Assembly: GCF_031581025.1 (NCBI RefSeq)
Contig: NZ_JAVLCA010000004.1
DNA length: 64,000 bases
Source of the DNA: Salibaculum sp031581025
GTDB lineage: Bacteria; Pseudomonadota; Alphaproteobacteria; Rhodobacterales; Rhodobacteraceae
Direction: 5' to 3' (one strand)
Position numbers and translations under genes: made by a program. Below, piece after piece: positions 24,565 to 33,400 of the stretch (its first letter is position 1; the number at the start of each line of letters is the position of its first letter). Under the pieces are notes generated by a model. The model was not told the DNA's origin and did not search any database. It saw nothing but the letters and a program-made list of their open reading frames with translations.

Positions 24565-25300
24565 CCCGGGCCCCGTCGATCAGGCGGCGCATCTCGCGGA
24601 TCGCCGGGTCCAGCCCCATGAAGATCGCCTCGGCGATGATGAAATGGCCGATATTGAGTTCCTTGATCTCGGGAAAGGCGGCCACCGGCTGCACGGTATC
24701 GAAGGTCAGCCCATGGCCCGCATGGACTTCGAGCCCCAGCGAATGGGCGAAGGCGGACATCTCGCGCAGATCCTCAAGCGCGCGGTCGCGGTCGTCGAGG
24801 CGGCCCTCGGAGTGGGCATCGCAATAGGCGCCCGTATGCAGTTCGACCACCTGCGCGCCGATACGGTGGGCCGCTTCGATCTGGCGCGCGTCGGCGGCGA
24901 TGAAGATCGACACCCGGCAGCCCGCGTCTCGCAAAGGCGCGATGAAATGGGCGAGGCGGTTTTCCTCGCGCGCGACCTCGAGCCCGCCTTCGGTGGTCCG
25001 TTCCTCGCGTTTCTCGGGGACGATGCAGACGGCGTGCGGCCGATGGCGAAGGGCGATGCGCTGCATTTCCTCGGTCGCGGCCATCTCGAAGTTGAGCGGG
25101 GTCTCCAGCGCCTCGGTCAGCGCCTCGATGTCGCGATCGGAAATGTGCCGGCGATCCTCGCGCAGATGCGCGGTGATCCCGTCGGCCCCCGCCGCCTCGG
25201 CCAGCCGCGCGGCCCGCACGGGATCGGGATAGGCCCCGCCGCGGGCGTTGCGCACGGTGGCCACATGGTCGATGTTCACGCCCAGACGCAGGTCGCGCAT
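24557..25300 (-). CDS. pdxJ: Pyridoxine 5'-phosphate synthase
   Basis: PdxJ condenses 1-deoxyxylulose 5-phosphate with 3-amino-2-oxopropyl phosphate to give pyridoxine 5'-phosphate. The 247-residue TIM barrel shows LGVNIDHVATVRNARGG, GADGITAHLREDRRHI, NFEMAATEEMQRIA, the catalytic Glu and His in VELHTGAY, and the C-terminal ELNIGHFIIAEAIFMGL. It is the first gene of the pdxJ-lysE-acpS-lepB-rnc-era run. The 89-bp gap to the DUF2062 gene contains no clear promoter or terminator. Confidence 0.96.
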   Translation of the reverse strand: MRDLRLGVNIDHVATVRNARGGAYPDPVRAARLAEAAGADGITAHLREDRRHISDRDIEALTEALETPLNFEMAATEEMQRIALRHRPHAVCIVPEKREERTTEGGLEVAREENRLAHFIAPLRDAGCRVSIFIAADARQIEAAHRIGAQVVELHTGAYCDAHSEGRLDDRDRALEDLREMSAFAHSLGLEVHAGHGLTFDTVQPVAAFPEIKELNIGHFIIAEAIFMGLDPAIREMRRLIDGARGD

Positions 25301-25389
25301 GTCCGTCCTCCTTGATCACACCCTGCGAAGCTAGCGCCGCAAGGGGGCCGGCGAAAGCCGGCGTGCATGACAAATCCTGAATTGGCCCA

Positions 25390-26043
25390 TCACGGGCACC
25401 GCGGCGGGTCCTCGTCTCGCCCGGGCGTGTTGCGCGCCGGCTTGAGCTTGCGCAGCTTGGCCTTGAGCAACTTGCGCCGCCGGTTCTGATAAGCGTGGAT
25501 CACTCGCACAGAGAGGTAATAGCAGACCGTCGCCGCGACGAAACCCGGGATGATCCCGCCGATCATGAAGGGAAAGAAGGTCGTCTGATAGAAGTCCTGC
25601 AACCCCTCCCACTGCATTGGCTCGTGCGCGAAGATGGCGCGCAGATTGTGCCAGATATCGGCCCAGGCGGCGGAAATCTCGGCATTCAGGTCCAACTGCC
25701 GCGGCGTCTCTCCCAGCAAAATATGCCCGAACCACAACGAGGTCGCCGCGATGGGAAGATAGGTCAGGGGATTGCCAAAAAAGGTCGCCAGCAGCGCGGC
25801 CACCATGTTGCCCCGCATCAGCCAGGCCAAAAAGACCGAGATGAAGAAATGCAGCCCGAAGAACGGCGAGAAGGTCACGAAGACCCCGGCCCAGATTCCG
25901 CGTCCGATCTTCTCGGGGGTGTCAGGCAGCCGGCGCACCCGGTACTGGACATAGCGCGCCGCGCGGGCCCACCCGCCGCGCGGCCAGAAGACCTCGAAGA
26001 CGATCCGCCAGATTGGGCGTCTGTCCCTGCGTCTGAAGACCAC
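25390..26043 (-). CDS. DUF2062 domain membrane protein
   Basis: This 217-residue protein has an N-terminal basic segment (VFRRRDRRP), an amphipathic region ending in RRLPDTPEKIGRGIWAGVF, and at least three membrane segments with the DUF2062 core (FSPFFGLHFFISVFLAWLMRGN, FFGNPLTYLPIAA, PFMIGGIIPGFVAA). The start is set at a GTG at 26043, 16 bp after the rsh stop, because family members begin MVF-R/K-RRDRRP. DUF2062 proteins of this kind follow rsh in many alphaproteobacteria; no biochemical function is established to my knowledge. Confidence 0.83.
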   Translation of the reverse strand: MVFRRRDRRPIWRIVFEVFWPRGGWARAARYVQYRVRRLPDTPEKIGRGIWAGVFVTFSPFFGLHFFISVFLAWLMRGNMVAALLATFFGNPLTYLPIAATSLWFGHILLGETPRQLDLNAEISAAWADIWHNLRAIFAHEPMQWEGLQDFYQTTFFPFMIGGIIPGFVAATVCYYLSVRVIHAYQNRRRKLLKAKLRKLKPARNTPGRDEDPPRCP

Positions 26044-26059
26044 CTGTCGCGTTCCCGTC

Positions 26060-28198
26060 CTAATCTTGGCGTTCGACCGTCCCTGCGCGGTCGGGGTCGC
26101 GGTGACGGCCGATGGCCGAGACATGGCTTTCGGCCTCAAGCGCCGTCATGATCCTGTGCATATGTTCTACGTCACGCAGGTCAACCTCGATCAGCAGCCT
26201 GTAATAGTCCGGCTTGCGGTCGAGGAAGACCAGGTCGGATATGTTCGCCTCCTGCTCGCCGATCAGGGTGCAGACGCGGCCCAGGACCCCGGCATCGTTG
26301 GAGATCGTCAGCTCCATGGTGACGGTGTTGCCGGCCCGGTGCGTCCCGTCGGCCCAATGCAGATCGACCCAGCGGTCGGGCTGGTCTTCGTACTGGGCCA
26401 GCACATCGCAGTCTATGGCATGCACGACAACACCCTGGCCGCGCTGGGTGATCCCGACGATGCGCTCGCCGGGGACCGGCTGGCAGCACTGCGCGCGGCG
26501 GAACGACTGGTCGGCGGCCAGACCCACGACGGCGCGGCGCGGCTCGATCTCGGGGCCGTCGGCCTCGGCCAGTTCGGGATAGATGGCGCGGACCACCTCG
26601 CGGCTGGTCAAGTGGGCGCTGCCCAACTGTTCCAGCATGTCCTCGGTCGTGGCCAGCCCCATCGCCTTGGCGGCGGTGCCCAGCGCCTTGTCGGTGGCCT
26701 TCTTGCCGATGCTCTCGAAGGCGACGCGGGCCAGTTCCCGGCCCAGCCGGATGAACCGCTCGCGGTCCTCTTCGCGCAGGGCCCGGCGGATGGCGGTCTT
26801 GGCGCGACCCGTCACGGCGATATCGACCCAGGTCACCTGCGGGCTCTGGCCCTCGGCGGTGATGACTTCGACCGACTGGCCGTTCTTGAGCCGCGTCCAG
26901 AGCGGCACACGCAGCCCGTCGACCTTGGCGCCCACGGTGGCATGGCCGATCCGCGTGTGGATGGCGTAGGCAAAGTCGATCGGCGTGGCCCCGCGCGGCA
27001 GCTTGATGACATCACCCTTTGGCGTGAAACAGAAGACCTGGTCCTGGTACATCTCAAGCTTGACGAAATCGAGGAACTCATCGTGGTCGTGCCCCTCGTC
27101 CAGGCGTTCGGTCATCGCGGCGACCCAGCGCGCGGGATCGACGGCAAAGCGGTTCTCGACCCGTTCGCCATCACGATAGGACCAATGCGCGGCAACACCC
27201 GTTTCAGCAACCTCGTGCATCTCGCGGGTGCGGATCTGCACCTCGACACGCTTGCCGTCGCGCCCTGACACAGTGGTATGAATCGAACGATAGCCGTTCG
27301 ACTTGGGTTGGCTGATATAATCCTTGAACCGCCCGGGCACCGCGCGCCAGCGCTGGTGGATCACGCCAAGGACGGCATAGCACTCGGCCTCGGTCCCGGT
27401 GATGATGCGAAAGCCGTAGATGTCAGACAGGCGCGAAAACCCCTGGTCCTTTTCCTGCATCTTGCGCCAGATCGAATAGGGCTTCTTGGCGCGGCCATAG
27501 ACCTCGGCCATCAGGCCCGCGCGGTCCAGCTCGTTTTCCATGTCGGTGGTGATCTTCTCGATCACGTCGCCGGATTCGCGTTGCAGGGTGATGAAACGGC
27601 GGATGATGGAATTGCGCGCCTCGGGGTTGAGAACGCGGAAGGCCAGGTCCTCCAGTTCCTCGCGCATCCACTGCATCCCCATGCGCCCTGCCAGCGGGGC
27701 ATAGATGTCCATCGTCTCGCGCGCTTTCTGGACCTGCTTGTCCGGGCGCATGGACTTTATGGTGCGCATGTTGTGCAGCCGGTCGGCCAGCTTGACCAGC
27801 GTCACGCGCAGATCGCGCGCGGTTGCCATGAACAGTTTGCGGAAATTCTCGGCCTGCTTCGAGGCGGCATCGGTCAGCTGCAGGTTGGTCAGCTTGGTGA
27901 CCCCCTCGACCAGATCGGCGATCTCGCGTCCGAAGCGGTGCTCGACCGTCTGGAAACTAGCCTTTGTGTCCTCGATGGTGTCGTGCAACAGGGCCGTGAC
28001 CAGGGTGGCATCGTCCATCTGCTGCTCGGCCAGGATGCCGGCAACGGCCACCGGGTGGGTGAAATAAGGCTCGCCCGAATGGCGGAACTGGCCGTCGTGC
28101 ATCTTCGCCCCAAAGGCGAAGGCATCGCGGATCAGATCCTCATTGGTCTTGGGGTTGTAGGTTCGGACCAGCCCGATCAGGTCATCTGCCGCGATCAT
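26060..28198 (-). CDS. spoT: Bifunctional (p)ppGpp synthetase/hydrolase (RSH)
   Basis: The enzyme makes and degrades (p)ppGpp, the stringent-response alarmone. The 712-residue protein has an N-terminal HD hydrolase domain (LLHDTIEDT, HD at 72-73), a synthetase domain with RFKDYISQPKSNGYRSIHT, a TGS domain (FTPKGDVIKLPRGATPIDFAY), a helical region and a C-terminal ACT domain. The RxKD motif marks the bifunctional type, and an intact HD site supports hydrolase activity. Alphaproteobacteria usually have this single long RSH, often called rsh. It follows rpoZ by 18 bp. Confidence 0.95.
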   Translation of the reverse strand: MIAADDLIGLVRTYNPKTNEDLIRDAFAFGAKMHDGQFRHSGEPYFTHPVAVAGILAEQQMDDATLVTALLHDTIEDTKASFQTVEHRFGREIADLVEGVTKLTNLQLTDAASKQAENFRKLFMATARDLRVTLVKLADRLHNMRTIKSMRPDKQVQKARETMDIYAPLAGRMGMQWMREELEDLAFRVLNPEARNSIIRRFITLQRESGDVIEKITTDMENELDRAGLMAEVYGRAKKPYSIWRKMQEKDQGFSRLSDIYGFRIITGTEAECYAVLGVIHQRWRAVPGRFKDYISQPKSNGYRSIHTTVSGRDGKRVEVQIRTREMHEVAETGVAAHWSYRDGERVENRFAVDPARWVAAMTERLDEGHDHDEFLDFVKLEMYQDQVFCFTPKGDVIKLPRGATPIDFAYAIHTRIGHATVGAKVDGLRVPLWTRLKNGQSVEVITAEGQSPQVTWVDIAVTGRAKTAIRRALREEDRERFIRLGRELARVAFESIGKKATDKALGTAAKAMGLATTEDMLEQLGSAHLTSREVVRAIYPELAEADGPEIEPRRAVVGLAADQSFRRAQCCQPVPGERIVGITQRGQGVVVHAIDCDVLAQYEDQPDRWVDLHWADGTHRAGNTVTMELTISNDAGVLGRVCTLIGEQEANISDLVFLDRKPDYYRLLIEVDLRDVEHMHRIMTALEAESHVSAIGRHRDPDRAGTVERQD

Positions 28199-28216
28199 TC
28201 CGGTCGGGGTCCGCCT

Positions 28217-28579
28217 CTACTTCTGGCTCTGGGCGTCCATGAGGGCGCGCAGGAGCTTTTCCTCGCTCATGTCGTCTTCGGCGGGGGCGTCGGGCTGTTC
28301 GCTGCCACCACCCATGAGGATCGCCATGGAGTCCTCTTCGGGTTCGTCGACCTCGATCTGCGTCTGGTTCGATTCGATCAGACGCTCGCGCAGATCATCG
28401 GCCTGATGGGTCTCGTCGGCGATCTCGCGCAGCGACACGACCGGGTTCTTGTCGTTGTCGCGGTCCACGGTGACGGGTGACCCGGCCGAAATCTCGCGGG
28501 CCCGGTGCGCGGCGAGCATCACCAGCTCGAAGCGGTTCGGAACCTTGTCTACGCAGTCTTCAACGGTCACGCGGGCCAT
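28217..28579 (-). CDS. rpoZ: DNA-directed RNA polymerase subunit omega
   Basis: Omega assists assembly of the beta-prime subunit and contributes to the (p)ppGpp site of RNA polymerase. The 120-residue product begins MARVTVEDCVDKVPNRFELVMLAAHRARE-like sequence, the standard omega N-terminus. It has a long acidic tail common in Rhodobacteraceae. The ATG at 28579 is chosen; the 10-residue upstream extension is not conserved in the family. It heads rpoZ-rsh-DUF2062. Confidence 0.95.
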   Translation of the reverse strand: MARVTVEDCVDKVPNRFELVMLAAHRAREISAGSPVTVDRDNDKNPVVSLREIADETHQADDLRERLIESNQTQIEVDEPEEDSMAILMGGGSEQPDAPAEDDMSEEKLLRALMDAQSQK

Positions 28580-28669
28580 GAGGGCACTCCAATCGGTCGG
28601 TCTGGGCAATCGGTCGAATTCGGTGGCATAAAGGCTTGACAGGACTTTGACAAGGCGATTCCGGGCCCG

Positions 28670-29257
28670 TCACAGGGGCTTGACCTCAGCTTTCTCGGTT
28701 TCGGGCCGCGCCGCAAGCATCTGCGCCACGCTCAGGTCCAAGATCGGATGGCGCCATTCGACTGCGACATCGGCCAGCGGCACCAGGACGAAGGCGCGGT
28801 CCTGCACCCGCGGATGCGGCAGAATCAGCTCTTCTGGGGCGTGGCGTTGCTGCTCGGTCAGCGGCAGGTCGCGCCAGCGCGCCTGGGTGGCGGCATCCGG
28901 AAGCACAAGATCCCCCATGGCGATGAGGTCCAGATCCAGGCTGCGCTGTCCCCAGCGCGCGCGACGGGTGCGGCCGAGCTCGGCCTCGATCCCGTGCAGG
29001 CGATCCAGTATGTCGCTCGCCGCCGCCACGCTGTGAAAAGCAACTGCCGCATTCACGAAATCCGGCCCCGATCCAGCCGGAAAGGCCGGGGTGGCAAAGA
29101 GCCGGCTGACCGCGATCCCGTCTTCGAAACTCGCCTGCAATGCCGCCATCGCAGCCTGCACCGTGGTCCGCGCCCCGCCGTGCGGCGACTCGGCATTCGA
29201 CCCGAGGGCCACGAGGGTCAATCTTTCGGGTGTATCCCTAAGAAAAGGTTGTGTCAT
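28670..29257 (-). CDS. folK: 2-amino-4-hydroxy-6-hydroxymethyldihydropteridine diphosphokinase
   Basis: FolK pyrophosphorylates 6-hydroxymethyl-7,8-dihydropterin in folate synthesis. The 195-residue protein has LVALGSNAESPHG at the N-terminus, the ATP/metal motif RWGQRSLDLDLIAMGD and LILPHPRVQDRAFVLVPLADV. It is slightly longer than the E. coli enzyme (159). It reads in the same direction as rpoZ (90-bp gap) and is divergent from the NYN gene. Confidence 0.94.
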   Translation of the reverse strand: MTQPFLRDTPERLTLVALGSNAESPHGGARTTVQAAMAALQASFEDGIAVSRLFATPAFPAGSGPDFVNAAVAFHSVAAASDILDRLHGIEAELGRTRRARWGQRSLDLDLIAMGDLVLPDAATQARWRDLPLTEQQRHAPEELILPHPRVQDRAFVLVPLADVAVEWRHPILDLSVAQMLAARPETEKAEVKPL

Positions 29258-29348
29258 GCAGCATTTCCCTTACGTCCGTGGCACCTTGCCGGACTACTAC
29301 CACTCATGAACATCCCCAACCGGCGAGTTGTTATTGGAAGGAAAATTC

Positions 29349-29921
29349 ATGTTCTATCGCGATGAGCGCCTCGCGCTCTTCATTGATGGGTCGAACCTTT
29401 ATGCGGCGGCCAAGGCGCTGGGGTTCGACATCGACTACAAGCTGCTGAGACAGGAATTCATGCGTCGCGGCAAGCTTCTCAGGGCCTTCTACTACACTGC
29501 CCTGCTTGAAAATGAAGAGTATTCGCCGATCAGGCCGCTGGTCGACTGGTTGCACTACAACGGCTTCACCATGGTGACGAAACCCGCGAAGGAATTCACC
29601 GACAGTCAGGGGCGCCGCAAGGTCAAGGGCAACATGGACATCGAACTGACGGTCGATGCCATGGAACTGGCCCCCCATGTGGATCACATCGTCCTGTTCT
29701 CGGGTGACGGGGATTTCCGGCCACTGATCGAATCGATCCAGCGCAAGGGCGTGCGGGTCTCGGTCGTCTCGACCATCCGCAGCCAACCGCCCATGATCGC
29801 AGATGAGCTGCGCCGCCAGGCCGACAACTTCATCGAGTTGGAGGACCTGCGCGAAGTCATCGGCCGCCCCCCGCGTGAGCCGCGCGAACCCCGGAGCGAG
29901 ACAGCCGTCAGCACCGAGTGA
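29349..29921 (+). CDS. NYN domain protein (LabA/DUF88 family, putative RNase)
   Basis: This 190-residue protein is a PIN-like NYN-domain protein. It has acidic metal-binding positions in LALFIDGSNLYAA, GNMDIELTVDAMEL and VLFSGDGDFRPLIES, followed by the helix around IQRKGVRVSVVSTI and a tail with EDLREVIGRPP. NYN/LabA proteins are predicted or shown to be metal-dependent nucleases acting on RNA. The ATG at 29349 follows GGAAGG by 7 bp; the 7-codon upstream extension from TTG is unneeded. It is divergent from folK across a 91-bp gap. Confidence 0.85.
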   Translation: MFYRDERLALFIDGSNLYAAAKALGFDIDYKLLRQEFMRRGKLLRAFYYTALLENEEYSPIRPLVDWLHYNGFTMVTKPAKEFTDSQGRRKVKGNMDIELTVDAMELAPHVDHIVLFSGDGDFRPLIESIQRKGVRVSVVSTIRSQPPMIADELRRQADNFIELEDLREVIGRPPREPREPRSETAVSTE

Positions 29922-29953
29922 TCCCCGGTCCAAGGCAAAACGTCCGCCGCCGC

Positions 29954-30427
29954 CTATTGCGCCTGCTCGGCGGCGGCGGCGTTCATCTGGTCATGTCGCG
30001 CGATGATGCCCTCGGGCCAGGTGCTCTTGATATAGGCCAGCACCTGCAGGATCTCGCGGTCGTTCAGGGTACCCTCGAACGCGGGCATGTCGCTTTCATA
30101 GCCATTGCCGACCACCGCGGCAGTCCCGTATTTCGTCAACATGAACAACTGGGGGTCCGGATGATGCCAGGTGTGACCCGTCTCGTCATGGGGCGGGGCA
30201 GGCAGGCGGCCGCTGTCCTTCGGCGCGCGCCAATTCGGCTCGCCGCCGAGGTCGGACGCGTGGCAGCTGGCACATTGGGCCTGATAGATTTCCGCGCCCG
30301 CGGCCACGGCCTCGGGCACATCATGAGGAAGAAGCTGACCGGGTTTCTGATCCGCAAGGGCCGCCACGGCGAGGACACCGCCAATCAAGCCGACACCGCC
30401 CAGTGCGGCCAGAGTAGTTCGTATCAT
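29954..30427 (-). CDS. Periplasmic class I cytochrome c
   Basis: The 157-residue protein has a hydrophobic N-terminus (signal peptide or membrane anchor), one heme site C52-A-S-C-H56, and a likely axial Met in SDMPAFEGTLND. The HHPDPQLFML segment lies between. It belongs to the cytochrome c556/c55x-like, single-heme group and may act as an electron carrier or as part of an oxidase-related complex. No oxidase gene is adjacent. It is divergent from ispH over 129 bp. Confidence 0.88.
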   Translation of the reverse strand: MIRTTLAALGGVGLIGGVLAVAALADQKPGQLLPHDVPEAVAAGAEIYQAQCASCHASDLGGEPNWRAPKDSGRLPAPPHDETGHTWHHPDPQLFMLTKYGTAAVVGNGYESDMPAFEGTLNDREILQVLAYIKSTWPEGIIARHDQMNAAAAEQAQ

Positions 30428-30556
30428 ACCAACCTCCCGTTTGATCGGATCGGTCTTGTCGAGGTTCCCGCGCTGGAAGGCAAGCGCCTATTGGCCGGGT
30501 GCGTTTTTGCCAGACGCGTTCTGGACGCGCCCGCCGCCAGCCCCTAAGTTCCGCCC

Positions 30557-31507
30557 ATGACCAAGCCGTCCCTTACCTTGCTTCTTGCCGCGCCGCGGGG
30601 CTTCTGCGCCGGTGTCGACCGCGCCATCAAGATCGTCGAGATGGCGTTGGAAAAATGGGGCGCGCCGGTCTACGTGCGCCATGAGATCGTTCACAACAAA
30701 TTCGTGGTGGACGACCTGTGCGCCAAGGGCGCCGTCTTTGTCGAGGAGCTGCACGATTGCCCCGATGACCGCCCGGTGATCTTTTCGGCCCATGGTGTGC
30801 CCAAGGCCGTTCCGGCCGAGGCCGCCAAGCGCGAGATGATCTATGTCGATGCCACCTGCCCGTTGGTGTCGAAGGTGCATATCGAGGCCGCCCGACATGC
30901 CGAGAACGGGTTGCAGATGATCATGATCGGCCACGCCGGCCACCCCGAGACCGTGGGCACCATGGGCCAGCTGCCCGAGGGCGAGGTGCTGCTGGTCGAA
31001 ACGGTCGAGGACGTGTCCCGCGTGCAGGTGCGCGACCCCGAAAAGCTGGCCTTCGTCACACAGACCACCCTGTCGGTGGATGACACGGCCGATATCGTCG
31101 CGGCCCTGCAGGCGCGATTCCCCGGGATCATCGGCCCCCACAAGGAAGACATCTGCTATGCCACCACGAACCGGCAGGAGTCGGTCAAGGCGGTGGCGCC
31201 GCGCGCCGATGCGCTGCTGGTGGTGGGCGCGCCCAATTCGTCGAACTCGCGCCGGCTGGTCGAGGTGGGGCGCAAAGCGGGCTGCCCCTATGCGCAACTG
31301 GTGCAGCGGGCCACGGATATCGACTGGCGCGCGCTTGAGGGGATCACCTCGGTCGCCGTCACCGCCGGGGCCTCTGCCCCCGAGGCCCTGATCAACGAGG
31401 TGATCGACACCTTCCGCGACCGCTACGATGTCACGGTGGAAACCGTCGAGACCGCTTGCGAAGACGTTGAGTTCAAGGTGCCCCGCGCCCTGCGCGAACC
31501 CGCCTGA
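30557..31507 (+). CDS. ispH: 4-hydroxy-3-methylbut-2-enyl diphosphate reductase
   Basis: IspH (LytB) is the last MEP-pathway enzyme, reducing HMBPP to IPP and DMAPP with an iron-sulfur cluster. The 316-residue protein has the three cluster cysteines (PRGFCAGVDRA, VDATCPLVSKVH, EDICYATTNRQESV), the HGVPKAVPAEA segment and GAPNSSNSRRLVE. The MEP pathway is typical for this lineage. It is followed by DUF3429 and rnhA on the same strand. Confidence 0.96.
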   Translation: MTKPSLTLLLAAPRGFCAGVDRAIKIVEMALEKWGAPVYVRHEIVHNKFVVDDLCAKGAVFVEELHDCPDDRPVIFSAHGVPKAVPAEAAKREMIYVDATCPLVSKVHIEAARHAENGLQMIMIGHAGHPETVGTMGQLPEGEVLLVETVEDVSRVQVRDPEKLAFVTQTTLSVDDTADIVAALQARFPGIIGPHKEDICYATTNRQESVKAVAPRADALLVVGAPNSSNSRRLVEVGRKAGCPYAQLVQRATDIDWRALEGITSVAVTAGASAPEALINEVIDTFRDRYDVTVETVETACEDVEFKVPRALREPA

Positions 31508-31556
31508 CGCAGCTGTCCGCTTGCCAAGCACGGGTTACCGGATCATCTATGGCCCC

Positions 31557-32006
31557 ATGAAGGATATCCCTCGTTCCGCCCTCGTACTCGGCCTTGCCGG
31601 GCTTCTGCCCTTCCTGTGGGGGGCACTGACCGTGCTGTTTCCCGATGCCGGGATGCAGGCGATGGCGCGGCTGGGCGGCCGCTTCATCGGACCCTACGTC
31701 CAGATCGCCTATGGCACCGTGATCCTGGCCTTCATGGCCGGTGTTCTCTGGGGCTTTGCGACCCGGGCCGAGGGACGTCTGGCCGCCTTCGGCTATACCC
31801 TTTCGGTCGTCCCGGCGCTCTGGGCCTTCTTCATGGTTGGCGGCGGGGCGGTCAGCGCCGCGGTCAACCTGGCCACGGGTTTCGCGGGGTTGCTGCTGCT
31901 GGACTGGTTCTTCTGGAACGCGGGACTGGCCCCGCGCTGGTGGATGGCCCTGCGGGTACCGCTGACGCTGGTTGTGCTGCTCTGCCTCGCGCCGGTGATC
32001 CTGTGA
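31557..32006 (+). CDS. DUF3429 membrane protein
   Basis: This 149-residue protein has about five membrane helices. It begins MKDIPRSALVLGLAGLLPFLWG and contains PYVQIAYGTVILAFMAGVLWGF, the DUF3429 signature, and LLLDWFFWNAGLAPRWWM. It lies between ispH (49-bp gap) and rnhA (30-bp gap). The function is unknown. The ATG at 31557 is chosen because it precedes the first helix and does not overlap ispH. Confidence 0.87.
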   Translation: MKDIPRSALVLGLAGLLPFLWGALTVLFPDAGMQAMARLGGRFIGPYVQIAYGTVILAFMAGVLWGFATRAEGRLAAFGYTLSVVPALWAFFMVGGGAVSAAVNLATGFAGLLLLDWFFWNAGLAPRWWMALRVPLTLVVLLCLAPVIL

Positions 32007-32036
32007 CACAGACGCCCTGCACCCTTGTGACCGCCC

Positions 32037-32489
32037 ATGCCTGACCTCTTTGCCTTCACCGACGGCGCCTGTTCAGGCAATCCCGGCCCCGGCGGCTGGG
32101 GCGTGCTGTTGCAGGCCCGCGAGGGCGACCGCGTCCTGCGCGAACGAGAGCTTTCCGGCGGCGAGGGCGGGACCACCAACAACCGCATGGAACTGATGGC
32201 CGCGACCGAGGCGCTCAACGCCCTCACCAAGCCCAGCCGCGTTACGATCGTGACCGACAGCAACTACGTCAAGGAGGGGATCACCAAGTGGATTCACGGC
32301 TGGAAGGCCAAGGGCTGGAAGACGGCCCAGAAAAAGCCGGTCAAGAATGCCGCGCTCTGGCAGGCGCTCGACGCCGCCGCCGCGCGGCATGACGTGACCT
32401 GGGAATGGGTCAAGGGCCATGCGGGCCACCCGGAGAATGAACGCGCCGACGAACTGGCCCGCGCCGGGATGGCTCCTTTCAAGGGCTAG
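32037..32489 (+). CDS. rnhA: Ribonuclease HI
   Basis: RNase HI cleaves the RNA strand of RNA-DNA hybrids. The 150-residue protein has FTDGACSGNPGPGGWGVLL (first Asp), TTNNRMELMAATEAL (Glu), TIVTDSNYVKEGI (Asp) and GHAGHPENERADELAR (fourth acidic residue), the complete catalytic set. Its 3' end overlaps the convergent fmt gene by 4 bp. Confidence 0.96.
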   Translation: MPDLFAFTDGACSGNPGPGGWGVLLQAREGDRVLRERELSGGEGGTTNNRMELMAATEALNALTKPSRVTIVTDSNYVKEGITKWIHGWKAKGWKTAQKKPVKNAALWQALDAAAARHDVTWEWVKGHAGHPENERADELARAGMAPFKG

Positions 32490-33388
32490 ACGGTTTCAGG
32501 CGGCTGCCAGCCCTTGAGCACGTCAACAACGGGCGCTGCGCGTCGGCCCGCCCGTTGCAGTTCCAGGATATCCACCGCGCCGATCCCAGCCCCGATCCGG
32601 AGTCCATCGTCCACGGCGACCCGTCCGGCGGGCAGGTCGGTGTCGGCCAGGCCTGCGCGCAGGAGCTTCACCCGCTCGCCGCCGATATCGCACCAGGCGC
32701 CGGGGAAGGGCGACAAGCCGTTGATCTGGCGCACGATTCGTTCGGCATGGCCAGACCAGTCGATGCGAGTCTCGGCCTTGTCGATCTTGGCAGCATAGGT
32801 CACGCCATTCTCGGGCTGTGGCAGGGGTGCCAGATCTTCGAGATCGGCCAGCGCGGCAACGATCAACTGCCCCCCCATGGCCGACAGCCGGTCATGAAGC
32901 TGCCCCGTGGTGTCCTCTGGGCCGATCGGCGTCGCTTCGCGCAGCAGGACCGGGCCGGTGTCCAGCCCGGCCTCCATGCGCATGATGCAGACGCCGGTTT
33001 CCTCGTCCCCGGCGAGAATCGCACGGTGGATCGGCGCCGCCCCACGCCAACGCGGCAAAAGCGAGGCATGGATGTTCAGACAGCCGTGCCGGGGCGCGTC
33101 CAGCACCGGCTGCGGCAGCAAGAGGCCATAGGCCACCACGACGGCGAGATCCGCGTTCAGCGCCGCGAAATCCGCCTGTTCCTGCGCCCCTTTCAGTGAC
33201 ACAGGGTGGCGCAGGGGCAGGCCCAGCGCCTCGGCCCTCGCCTGCACCGGCGTCGGCCGGTCCTTCTTGCCCCGGCCCGCCGGACGCGGCGGCTGACAGT
33301 AGACGCAGGCAATCTCGTGACCCGCTTCGACAAGCGCGTCCAGCACCGGCACCGAGAAATCGGGCGATCCCATGAAGACGATGCGCAT
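32486..33388 (-). CDS. fmt: Methionyl-tRNA formyltransferase
   Basis: Fmt formylates initiator Met-tRNA. The 300-residue protein has MRIVFMGSPDFSVPVLDALV, the catalytic NIHASLLPRWRGAAPIHRAI, ETGVCIMRMEAGLDTGPVL and a C-terminal OB-like domain (NGVTYAAKIDKAE, INGLSPFPGAWC). It follows the two deformylase genes in the order def, def-like, fmt, with a 12-bp gap, which is a common pairing of the formylation and deformylation steps. Confidence 0.96.
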   Translation of the reverse strand: MRIVFMGSPDFSVPVLDALVEAGHEIACVYCQPPRPAGRGKKDRPTPVQARAEALGLPLRHPVSLKGAQEQADFAALNADLAVVVAYGLLLPQPVLDAPRHGCLNIHASLLPRWRGAAPIHRAILAGDEETGVCIMRMEAGLDTGPVLLREATPIGPEDTTGQLHDRLSAMGGQLIVAALADLEDLAPLPQPENGVTYAAKIDKAETRIDWSGHAERIVRQINGLSPFPGAWCDIGGERVKLLRAGLADTDLPAGRVAVDDGLRIGAGIGAVDILELQRAGRRAAPVVDVLKGWQPPETV

Positions 33389-33400
33389 TGGCTCCTCCTG

